Below, piece by piece: positions 1-5,738 of a stretch of 10,222 nt of DNA. Below the pieces are notes generated by a model, which ran no database searches, was not told the DNA's origin, and saw only the letters and a program-made list of their open reading frames with translations. The position numbers and the translations under genes are program-made. How positions within the stretch are numbered: position 1 is the stretch's first letter; each line of letters opens with the position of its first letter. The DNA comes from Candidatus Sulfotelmatobacter sp. (lineage in GTDB: Bacteria > Acidobacteriota > Terriglobia > Terriglobales > Acidobacteriaceae): contig JASICF010000318.1 of the NCBI GenBank assembly GCA_030044775.1, forward strand, positions 1 through 10,222. Direction: 5' to 3'.

Positions 1-293
1 CGCAATTCTCCTGTGGCATGACGCTTCTCCTGACTTCTGAGGGTTTGTCTGTTCTGTTTAAGAACGCGATGATATGTGAGAGTAACCCGGCGGCGGCTCC
101 TCCGGAATCAAGCCGGCCGAGCCAATCTTTCCACTCTTACAGACTGATGCCGGCCGCACAATTTTGGTTAGCCGAACTCGATTTTTTCAGAGCAAAGAAA
201 AGTGCGGCCCCAAATAGCCCGCTCTGCAGCAACCGTCACCCGGAGTACTCAAAGCGCCGGCGGCGGGCGCCGCTTCCGGTATACTAATCAGGT
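1..293. other. Non-coding left edge upstream of nuoI
   Basis: I see no convincing gene in this stretch. The one open frame across it (18-287, +) would give an 89-residue protein with no recognisable domain, no ribosome binding site and a composition typical of random GC-rich DNA. A small GC-rich stem (GCGGC at 260-264 pairing with GCCGC at 269-273) lies just before the TATACT box that precedes nuoI. No remnant of other nuo genes is visible here. Confidence 0.5.
280..285 (+). promoter_or_regulatory. Putative -10 box of nuoI (TATACT), possibly leaderless
   Basis: TATACT matches the bacterial -10 consensus at five of six positions and ends 8 nt before the nuoI ATG. A start site 7-8 nt downstream would fall almost on the ATG, so the transcript would have essentially no 5' leader. 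There is no good Shine-Dalgarno sequence, which fits. No recognisable -35 box is present at the usual distance. Alternatively nuoI is read from a promoter outside the window and the box is fortuitous. Confidence 0.35.
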
Positions 294-824
294 ATGTCGG
301 TGCTGAAAAACATTGCGGCCATTGCCAAAGGCATGAGCATCACCTTTTCAGAGATGTTCAAGCCCACGACCGTCGAGAACTATCCCGACGGCAAGGGTCC
401 GCTCCGCGGTGCACGCGTCGAGGCCCGCTTCCGCGGCGCCCACGTGCTGCAGCGCGATGAAAATGGGTTAGAAAAATGTGTGGCCTGCTTTCTTTGCGCC
501 GCCAATTGCCCCTCAAATTGCATTTATATCGAGGCTGCCGAGAACACGGCCGAGCATCGCGTGAGCGGCGCCGAACGTTACGCCAGGGTTTACAACATCG
601 ACTACAACCGCTGCATTTTTTGCGGCTATTGCGTAGAAGCGTGCCCAACCGACGCCATCACTCACGGGCACGGTTTTGAGCTGGCAACGTTTAACGCTAG
701 CAACCTGGTCTACCGCAAAGAGCAAATGCTCGCCCCCAGGCCGGCTCACATGGGCGCGAACGTCGTATTCAATCAGGCCGATGTCGATGGCGGCGCACCC
801 GCCCAAATGGTCACAGGCAGTTAG
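294..824 (+). CDS. nuoI: NADH-quinone oxidoreductase subunit I (NuoI)
   Basis: This 176-residue protein is the ferredoxin-like subunit of respiratory complex I. It carries clusters N6a and N6b, which pass electrons toward the quinone site. Two 4Fe-4S motifs are visible: C62-x2-C65-x2-C68-x3-C72-P and C107-x2-C110-x2-C113-x3-C117-P. The segment CIFCGYCVEACPTDAI is a textbook NuoI signature. The first motif reads CVACFLCAANCPSNCIYIEA, with an extra cysteine (C76) four residues after C72. Length is normal for the family. The N-terminal helix region (MSITFSEMFKPTTVENYP) matches the amphipathic start of NuoI, supporting the ATG at 294, although there is no clear ribosome binding site. No other nuo gene follows: downstream is 179 bp of non-coding DNA and an unrelated small gene. 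It may be the end of an operon outside the window or a detached copy. Confidence 0.95.
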   Translation: MSVLKNIAAIAKGMSITFSEMFKPTTVENYPDGKGPLRGARVEARFRGAHVLQRDENGLEKCVACFLCAANCPSNCIYIEAAENTAEHRVSGAERYARVYNIDYNRCIFCGYCVEACPTDAITHGHGFELATFNASNLVYRKEQMLAPRPAHMGANVVFNQADVDGGAPAQMVTGS

Positions 825-1003
825 GTTCATTAGCCTTTAACAAAATCGGCTTGAGGTGCGCCTAACGTCTGTAATTGTCCTCTCTCCTGAAGACACTACC
901 TCGTGACGGTCGTCCATGATTCGTGAGGGAAGCATCTCGTCGTTCAGTTCTTTTCTTGTAATTGCAGTCCAACACAGAACGCGACCAAGCGCATCTGACC
1001 TGC

Positions 1004-1156
1004 ATGATCCGCAGACTCAAATCGGGAGAGTTCCGCCTTTACTCTCGCAAGAAAGACACGAAGACAGGCAAGCGCAAGAACCTGGGAACATTTTCGTCGC
1101 TCGCGGCAGCCAAGAAGCACGAAAGAGCTGTTCAATATTTCAAACGCGCGGGCTAG
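1004..1156 (+). CDS. Small basic protein, 50 aa, resembling an integrase arm-type DNA-binding fold
   Basis: This short protein begins MIRRLKSGEFRLYSRKKD and continues with a basic, glycine-containing turn and the phrase GTFSSLAAAKKHERAVQYFK. I recognise the pattern from short conserved hypothetical proteins of soil bacteria (LKSGEYRLYSRK...GKRRNLGTF...AAAxKHERAVQYFKR). The three-strand-plus-helix layout and the 'LGTF-x-AAxxH' phrase recall the AP2-like or arm DNA-binding domain at the N-terminus of tyrosine integrases, so nucleic-acid binding is an inference. ATG at 1004 is preferred because the family starts just before IRRLKSG; an in-frame TTG at 962 would add 14 residues of unlikely sequence. 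No Shine-Dalgarno is evident. Its TAG stop overlaps the stop of the convergent receptor gene. Confidence 0.6.
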   Translation: MIRRLKSGEFRLYSRKKDTKTGKRKNLGTFSSLAAAKKHERAVQYFKRAG

Positions 1157-3678
1157 AAAGTCGAAACAAGACGAAACGTGTACTGCCGTGCCGGGCCGAT
1201 CGCATTGCCGGAGAACAATCCCCCGAAGTCAATCACCTCCAGCGTGTTGCCCAGGTTTGCCACGTCGGCCTGGAAACGTAACGAGCGTTTTTCGTGCTGG
1301 TAAAGATCGACTCCTACGGAAGCATTCTGCGTGAAGTAAGGCAGGATGCGGCCGCGATTAAAATTCAGGTGATTCACCATCACTTGACCGTATTCGAGTG
1401 CGTATTGTTGCGGGGATAGATCAGCTTCAAATGGCAGTCCGGTGTTGTAGTCGGCGCCCACAGCGACCCACAAGCGCGGAGCGACCTGATAACGCCAGCG
1501 CGTGCGAATCGTGTTCCGCTGGTCTTGCGAATCGGGTATGCGTCCGACAAGCTGCGTATTGACGAGGGCTCCGTTCGGACCCACCCCGACACCATTTTCC
1601 GATCCGAGGAGCAGACCGCCTACCACGGGCAACCAGCAGTTCCCGACGATCCAGGAGTAACTGCCGAAACCTGAAAGTTTTCCCCAGTGCAGAATCTCGA
1701 TTTTGCCCTCGGCTCCGTACAGCACGGCCTTTCTGAACGCGATGGGAAAGCCGATCGTGCTGTTGAGAATGGCATCGTCGTCGGAGTAATTGCTCATCTG
1801 CCTGCGGAAAGTATTCGCATCAAACCGCAGTATTCCGGCAAAGGCCTTGGTCATTCCCGCTTCGAAATAATCTCCATGCGAGGGCAGAACCGGCTGCCGC
1901 AACGAAATGGGATCGATGTCCACCACAGTCGGAGAACTGGTTAGTAGAATGTTCTCGAATTCCGGCGGCTGGAACATCCGGTCATAGGAGGCGTGCACAT
2001 TCACGCCAGCGTCGGGAAAGTAGCGCGAGGCAGTGACACGCGGACTCACCGCGTTCTGGTTCACCAGCAACTGGTAGTGGTCCCAGCGAACGCCCGCGCT
2101 GACCGTGTAGTGGCCGAGGCGGATCAAATCCTGAAAGTATGCCGACTGCTCAAGGTCCGGACGGCTCCCTTGAAAGTTAAAAGAGGTCGCGCTGCCGGGG
2201 TCGAAGAATCCCAAAGTAATAGGGCACTGAGGGTCCACAGGGATTGGCGGGCCTGGGGGCGTGGGATTGGGAGCGATAGGACCGGAACAGTCAGGGATAG
2301 CGTCAAAAAAGTTTTCGTGCAGGAACATGTTGTCAGATTCAATGCCCGCCTTCCATTCGTGCCGGCCTTTATGACCGCCAATGCTGCCGTTGAAGTAAAC
2401 CTCGTTGAAGTAGTTGTGCTGGGTTACATAGATAGGCCACGATTCCGGGTTGGAAGTAAAGTCGTTGGAATTATCGCGGGCCATGAAGCGCAGCCAGCCA
2501 ATCGTTTCGGGGGAAAAGATGTGCTGCAAGGAAGCGCTGCCCATGGTTTCAAAGTTATCGCCGTGCTGTAGCTGGCCGCCGGGAACGAATACACAGTCGA
2601 CCGGCGCCCCAGCCGGACAGTCGCCGTTATTGTCCGCATTCGGCTGCCAAACGCCATCCTGCCACGTGCCGTTCGGCAGGTACGCTCCATTCTCCTGCAC
2701 AAGTTCGTTGGGATTTTGATAACGCGCGAATTCATGGCTGACGATCAGGGTGAGACGGTCTTTCGGCGTGAGTTCCCGCTCGTAGCTCGCCGAACCACTC
2801 CCGCTGGTGCCGTTATTGGTGTAATTCTCAGGGACCACCGGGTTGAGAAAGTGTTCCGTCGTGTTCCCGGAGCCGCTGACGCTAAATGTATTTTTGTTCC
2901 AGGTGTATTGATCCTGCGTATTAATCCCAGCCGTGTCATAGCTGCCGCCGAACATGGTGAGCTCGCCATGGAATCCTGGGTCCTGGTTCTTGAGCGTATT
3001 CACCTCAACTATGCCGCCCATCTTCCTGCCATATTCCGCGGGAATGCCCGCAGTATAAATCTTCAGGGACTCAACGTCATCGGCATCGGCGGGCTCTGGG
3101 CCAAAGCCGGGCGAACGGTTGTCGGTAAGGGGAATGCCGTCGACGACGAATTGGATCTGATATTCCGATCCGCGGGCGTGCAGAACCGCATTGCCTTCGT
3201 AGAGCCAGCCCGGTTCGGTGTTCACCAGGTCCTGCATGGAGCGGCCGGGGATGGCCGTCAATCGATTCTGAATCGTCTGCGAACCTATTTCATTTACCGA
3301 ACCTGAGCGATAGGGATCGATCAGCGTCGCGGCCGCACTCACATTCAGCGATTCGGAAACTGGAGCCACCTTCAGCTGAAGTGTGCGATCCAAAGGAAGA
3401 GCGGAACGGATTTCCACTGATTCCGAAACTGTCGCAAAACCCACTGCCTGGATTTCGACCTGATAAATTCCATAGGGCAGGCGCTTCGCATCGATCGTGC
3501 CGCGATCGTCGGTAGTGAACATATTGCGATACTGGTTCGCCTCGCTGACGATCGAGATCGTACTCTTCAGGCGTAACCCAGAGGGATCGGTGACAGTCAA
3601 ACGTAATTCGCCCGTGTTGCTTTGCGCGAGTATGGGAAGAGCCCACAGAAGAAACGCAATGATCGGCGTTTTTTTCAT
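1153..3678 (-). CDS. TonB-dependent outer-membrane receptor, CarboxypepD_reg type
   Basis: An outer-membrane active transporter of 841 residues that would import a ligand, energised by TonB-ExbB-ExbD. Residues 1-20 form a signal peptide (two lysines, hydrophobic core, then AQS). About 21-105 is a carboxypeptidase-regulatory-like beta-sandwich (LTVTDPSGLRL, GIYQVEIQAVGF). About 115-235 is the plug (FVVDGIPLTD, IPAEYGRKMGGIVEV). The rest is beta-barrel, ending in FRLVSTF with the terminal Phe needed for barrel insertion. The ATG at 3678 gives a clean signal peptide; the frame stays open to 3894, and an ATG at 3726 behind AGGG is an alternative that adds 16 residues. There is no N-terminal STN signalling domain. 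Such receptors are abundant in Acidobacteriota; the substrate cannot be read from the sequence. It is divergent from the sigma/anti-sigma operon. Confidence 0.9.
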   Translation of the reverse strand: MKKTPIIAFLLWALPILAQSNTGELRLTVTDPSGLRLKSTISIVSEANQYRNMFTTDDRGTIDAKRLPYGIYQVEIQAVGFATVSESVEIRSALPLDRTLQLKVAPVSESLNVSAAATLIDPYRSGSVNEIGSQTIQNRLTAIPGRSMQDLVNTEPGWLYEGNAVLHARGSEYQIQFVVDGIPLTDNRSPGFGPEPADADDVESLKIYTAGIPAEYGRKMGGIVEVNTLKNQDPGFHGELTMFGGSYDTAGINTQDQYTWNKNTFSVSGSGNTTEHFLNPVVPENYTNNGTSGSGSASYERELTPKDRLTLIVSHEFARYQNPNELVQENGAYLPNGTWQDGVWQPNADNNGDCPAGAPVDCVFVPGGQLQHGDNFETMGSASLQHIFSPETIGWLRFMARDNSNDFTSNPESWPIYVTQHNYFNEVYFNGSIGGHKGRHEWKAGIESDNMFLHENFFDAIPDCSGPIAPNPTPPGPPIPVDPQCPITLGFFDPGSATSFNFQGSRPDLEQSAYFQDLIRLGHYTVSAGVRWDHYQLLVNQNAVSPRVTASRYFPDAGVNVHASYDRMFQPPEFENILLTSSPTVVDIDPISLRQPVLPSHGDYFEAGMTKAFAGILRFDANTFRRQMSNYSDDDAILNSTIGFPIAFRKAVLYGAEGKIEILHWGKLSGFGSYSWIVGNCWLPVVGGLLLGSENGVGVGPNGALVNTQLVGRIPDSQDQRNTIRTRWRYQVAPRLWVAVGADYNTGLPFEADLSPQQYALEYGQVMVNHLNFNRGRILPYFTQNASVGVDLYQHEKRSLRFQADVANLGNTLEVIDFGGLFSGNAIGPARQYTFRLVSTF

Positions 3679-3728
3679 CTTTGGATTGCTGCGTTCCTGA
3701 ATTGGCTTCAGATGTGGTGCGAACATGC

Positions 3729-3795
3729 GTCCCTTCTGCTTACTGCCCACCCTCGCACGTTCTATTCTTCTGCGAAGGGACTTCACAAAAGAAGT
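3729..3795 (-). other. Inverted repeats in the receptor mRNA leader
   Basis: GTCCCTTC (3729-3736) and GAAGGGAC (3774-3781) are a perfect 8-bp inverted pair separated by 37 nt. Overlapping the second arm, ACTTC (3780-3784) and GAAGT (3791-3795) form a second stem with a 6-nt loop. The two stems share bases 3780-3781, so they compete in part, giving two alternative folds of the leader. This could be a regulatory switch or simply a structured leader. Confidence 0.3.
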
Positions 3796-3833
3796 TACGT
3801 TTGTACCCATCTTTCTTGGCTTCGGCGGCAAAA

Positions 3834-3862
3834 TGTATACACAGGCTCCAACGCCGTCTGAA
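3834..3862 (-). promoter_or_regulatory. Candidate receptor promoter (TTCAGA-17-TATACA)
   Basis: On the minus strand a TTCAGA hexamer (3862-3857) is followed after 17 bp by TATACA (3839-3834). Each hexamer matches the housekeeping consensus at four of six positions. A start near 3827 would give a leader of about 148 nt before the receptor ATG. The -10 lies in the 8-bp palindrome TGTATACA. This is a modest match and could be chance. Confidence 0.3.
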
Positions 3863-4002
3863 GCAGCACCTCCTAATATTCTTTTTAGCGACAATTTGTT
3901 CAGGGAAATATTTTTGCGCCCAAACCTCGAACTACGATTCGGATTGCTACCATTCGTGTTAATCTCGGTCTGGTCGCGCGTTCCTGCGCACCGTAGGTTG
4001 AC

Positions 4003-4587
4003 TTGTCCACTCCTTCAGATTCCGTCCTCCGCTGGCCGCTGCTCGGGCGGTCGAGTGCTGGCTCTCGTGCTTGTTCGCCGCCGGAAGTCGAGGTTGTCGA
4101 ATTATTCGAAGAACTGCGCGACCGGCTCCTACGCTATCTGCTTGCTCTGGGCTTGTCGGGTCACGACGGCGAAGAGATCGTTCAGGAATCGTTCCTGCTT
4201 CTGTTCCAGCACCTGCAACGCGGGAAGTCTCGTGAAAATCTCCGCGGATGGATTTTTCGCGTCGCACGCAATCTGGCGCTGAAACAACGGGCTGCCAATC
4301 AAGTCAGACTCCTCCGTACAGTGCAATTCGAAGAAACTCCGCCCACGCACTATCCTGCCCCAGATCCGAATCCGGAAGAACATTTGCAAAGCAAGCAGAG
4401 GCAAATCCGTCTGCTGGCGGTGGTGGAAGCGTTGTCTGAACAGGATCAGTCTTGTCTTTATCTACGCGCAGAAGGCTTGCGTTATCGTGAGATCGCTCAG
4501 GCGCTGGATATCTCTTTAGGTTCAGTCGCCTCATCCCTCGCCCGATCGCTGGCGAAGCTCAGTCGCGTCGACGAGGTCCTTGCATGA
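4003..4587 (+). CDS. ECF-type RNA polymerase sigma factor
   Basis: An alternative sigma-70 family factor of 194 residues with the minimal ECF architecture. Region 2 spans about 33-100 (LFEELRDRLLRYLLALG, then EEIVQESFLLLFQHL and LRGWIFRVARNLALKQRA, the core-binding and -10 recognition helices). A linker with a proline-rich stretch (TPPTHYPAPDPNP) follows. Region 4 spans about 142-190, with the helix-turn-helix YREIAQALDISLGSVASSLA reading the -35 element. The start is a TTG at 4003: an in-frame TAG at 3994-3996 closes the frame upstream, no other ATG, GTG or TTG occurs before region 2, and TAGG stands 5 nt ahead. The first 26 residues are not typical of the family. The TGA overlaps the ATG of the anti-sigma gene. 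Divergence from the receptor suggests, but does not prove, that the receptor is a target. Confidence 0.88.
   Translation: MSTPSDSVLRWPLLGRSSAGSRACSPPEVEVVELFEELRDRLLRYLLALGLSGHDGEEIVQESFLLLFQHLQRGKSRENLRGWIFRVARNLALKQRAANQVRLLRTVQFEETPPTHYPAPDPNPEEHLQSKQRQIRLLAVVEALSEQDQSCLYLRAEGLRYREIAQALDISLGSVASSLARSLAKLSRVDEVLA
4573..4586 (+). promoter_or_regulatory. Shine-Dalgarno and ATGA coupling of the anti-sigma gene
   Basis: GAGG (4573-4576) lies 7 nt before the ATG at 4584, inside the last codons of the sigma gene. The start and the sigma stop share ATGA (4584-4587). This arrangement couples translation of the anti-sigma factor to that of its sigma factor. Confidence 0.8.
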
Positions 4588-5435
4588 GAAAACAATCTTC
4601 TCACCTGCGCGATGAAGACCTGTTGCTCTACGGGAGCGGAGAGTCGGAGTCCGGTTTGGACGTGCAAATTCGTGTGCATCTCGAATCTTGCTCTCATTGC
4701 CGCGAGCGTCTTCGTGAGTTAAAAGACTCCATGGATGAGTTCAGCGAGGCTCATCGCAGCTTTTCGCATGGGCGCATCCCGTCTGCGGATCGTGCGCGTC
4801 TTTCACTTCAATCGGGCCTTGCAGAGTTGAGGGCCAGGAACGAACGCAGCAGTCGCCCTTCGCCGCTGGCCCTCGGCTCGCGTCGAGCTTTCGCGCTGGC
4901 CGGCATTGCTCTCGCAGCCTGTTTTGTTCTTGCGATATCGCTGCGACGTCCCGTTGCGCCCGGCCCGCGCATTTTGGCCTCCATCGCCTATTCCGAAGAA
5001 CCGGATGTTCGCCTGACTCCGGGCGCAACGATTCCAGTAACTCAGAATGACATTTGCGGAACGGAGGAAGCCGCAACGTCAATCCCGGTTTCCCTGAAGG
5101 AAAAAGTATTCAACTTGTACAAAGTCACCGCGCCGCCTGATCAGTTCGAGGTCGATTATCTGATCACTCCCGAACTGGGTGGCGCCACCGATATTCGTAA
5201 TCTTTGGCCCGAGCCGTATCATGACGCGGTGTGGAATGCCCACGTAAAAGATCAACTCGAGGACCGCCTCCACCGCATGGTGTGCCGCGGCGATCTGGAT
5301 CTTGCGACCGCCCAGCGCGATATTTCTTCCGACTGGATTGCGGCCTATCGCAAATATTTTCATACCGACCGTCCGATTGCCGACGGCGCACCTTCCAATC
5401 TCTCCTCGTCCCCGCAAGTCCTCCCCCGCACTTAG
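4584..5435 (+). CDS. Membrane anti-sigma factor with extracytoplasmic HNH-like domain
   Basis: This 283-residue protein should bind and silence the sigma factor encoded just before it. The cytoplasmic N-terminus (about 7-60) has the zinc-type anti-sigma motif H32-x3-C36-x2-C39 in VHLESCSHC. Residues 102-120 form a single membrane helix, flanked by RR on both sides. The remaining 160 residues should face outside the inner membrane. They contain LTPGATIPVT, VDYLITPELGG, IRNLWPEPY, NAHVKDQLEDRL and DWIAAYRKYF. I recognise these as the motif series of secreted bacterial proteins that read EEDHLIPLELGG...NLWPEP...KDxLExxL...C...DWxxAY. The spacing resembles an HNH (beta-beta-alpha-metal) fold, but the expected DH is D191-Y192 here, so catalysis is doubtful. 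C158 and C234 could form a disulfide. A sensor role for this domain is inference. Confidence 0.8.
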   Translation: MRKQSSHLRDEDLLLYGSGESESGLDVQIRVHLESCSHCRERLRELKDSMDEFSEAHRSFSHGRIPSADRARLSLQSGLAELRARNERSSRPSPLALGSRRAFALAGIALAACFVLAISLRRPVAPGPRILASIAYSEEPDVRLTPGATIPVTQNDICGTEEAATSIPVSLKEKVFNLYKVTAPPDQFEVDYLITPELGGATDIRNLWPEPYHDAVWNAHVKDQLEDRLHRMVCRGDLDLATAQRDISSDWIAAYRKYFHTDRPIADGAPSNLSSSPQVLPRT

Positions 5436-5479
5436 TTTTTACAAATTAAAGACATAAAACTGACAACCGCGCCGATCCC

Positions 5480-5552
5480 TGGTGCCAGACTTGCGCCAAG
5501 GTCGGGTTACAAAACCTGATCGCTGTCTTCATGCCCTCCGTCACCGGGAGGG
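5480..5552 (+). repeat. Three consecutive stem-loops
   Basis: Stem 1 is TGGTGC (5480-5485) with GCGCCA (5493-5498), one G-U pair and a 7-nt loop. Stem 2 is TCGGGTT (5502-5508) with AACCTGA (5513-5519), one G-U pair and a 4-nt loop ACAA. Stem 3 is CCCTCC (5534-5539) with GGAGGG (5547-5552) and a 7-nt loop. Together with the hairpin at 5563-5593 they give four hairpins in about 115 nt, resembling a small structured RNA or a composite intergenic repeat. Confidence 0.4.
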
Positions 5553-5562
5553 AGTGGGGAAA

Positions 5563-5598
5563 CGGCGTTCCGCCGCAGGGGGCAGGAACGCCGGTTTT
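5563..5598 (+). terminator. GC-rich hairpin followed by TTTT
   Basis: CGGCGTTCC (5563-5571) pairs perfectly with GGAACGCCG (5585-5593). Pairing can extend inward through GCC (5572-5574) and GGC (5581-5583), with one bulged A (5584), leaving a 6-nt loop. After one G come four T residues (5595-5598). This is consistent with an intrinsic terminator for the sigma/anti-sigma operon, although it lies about 130 nt after the stop and the T run is short. Confidence 0.5.
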
Positions 5599-5653
5599 CA
5601 TTTGCGGTGAATTTTCTTGAGTTTGTTATTCTCCCCAAACCTCGGAGTTGACC

Positions 5654-5665
5654 CGATGCGCATCG
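5654..5665. promoter_or_regulatory. 12-bp perfect palindrome CGATGCGCATCG
   Basis: The palindrome lies 74 bp before the VOC start, directly after TTGACC (5648-5653). It is about 40-50 bp upstream of the start site predicted from the extended -10 at 5691-5699, a common place for an activator site. About two such palindromes are expected by chance in a window of this size, so position is the only reason to note it. Confidence 0.25.
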
Positions 5666-5690
5666 AACAACGAATACGGATGCCAGCCCG

Positions 5691-5699
5691 TGGTAAACT
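5691..5699 (+). promoter_or_regulatory. Candidate extended -10 element of the VOC gene
   Basis: TGGTAAACT fits the extended -10 pattern TGnTAnnnT. A start near 5706 gives a leader of about 33 nt that includes the strong ribosome binding site GAGG (5729-5732), 6 nt before the ATG at 5739. No -35 box is evident, which extended -10 promoters tolerate. Confidence 0.35.
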
Positions 5700-5738
5700 C
5701 CAACGGAAAACTGATTTTCTTACCTATTGAGGTTTGAA

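Larger units (their letters stand above)
3679..4002. promoter_or_regulatory. Divergent control region between receptor and sigma factor
   Basis: This 324-bp region must hold the promoters of both the receptor (leftward) and the sigma factor (rightward). The part next to the receptor is AT-richer and contains inverted repeats. It remains open in the receptor frame up to 3894, but the translated stretch has no recognisable sequence and lies before a clear signal peptide, so I treat it as untranslated. I cannot assign the sigma-factor promoter with confidence. No cobalamin, TPP or other known riboswitch core was recognised. Confidence 0.5.
5436..5738. other. Non-coding region with stem-loop cluster before the VOC gene
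   Basis: No gene is visible in these 303 bp. They hold four successive inverted repeats (5480-5593), the last followed by a short T run, and then a 12-bp palindrome and a possible extended -10 element for the downstream gene. The start of the region (5436-5470) is AT-rich with no hairpin, so termination of the sigma/anti-sigma operon may rely on the hairpin at 5563-5593. Confidence 0.5.

Noticed and set aside
18..287. An 89-residue frame before nuoI
   Set aside because: No domain, no ribosome binding site, low-complexity C-terminus (RRRRAPLP) and overlap with the nuoI -10 box.
916..1281. A 121-residue rightward frame
   Set aside because: It overlaps the better-supported 50-aa frame and the 3' end of the receptor, and its sequence has no protein-like features.
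1993..3306. Rightward open frames of about 190 residues inside the receptor gene
   Set aside because: They lie opposite well-defined plug and barrel sequence and have no ribosome binding sites or domains.
3679..3894. An N-terminal extension of the receptor starting at TTG 3894
   Set aside because: The signal peptide must be at the N-terminus and begins at 3678 (or at most 16 residues earlier at 3726).
4003..5435. A classical FecI/FecR pair
   Set aside because: The anti-sigma has a zinc-finger type N-terminus and an HNH-like C-terminus rather than FecR domains, and the receptor has no STN domain.
5501..5540. AACCTGATC...ATGCC, reminiscent of the 3' half of a TPP riboswitch
   Set aside because: The companion CTGAGA element and the correct helix arrangement are missing, and the downstream gene has no thiamine link.
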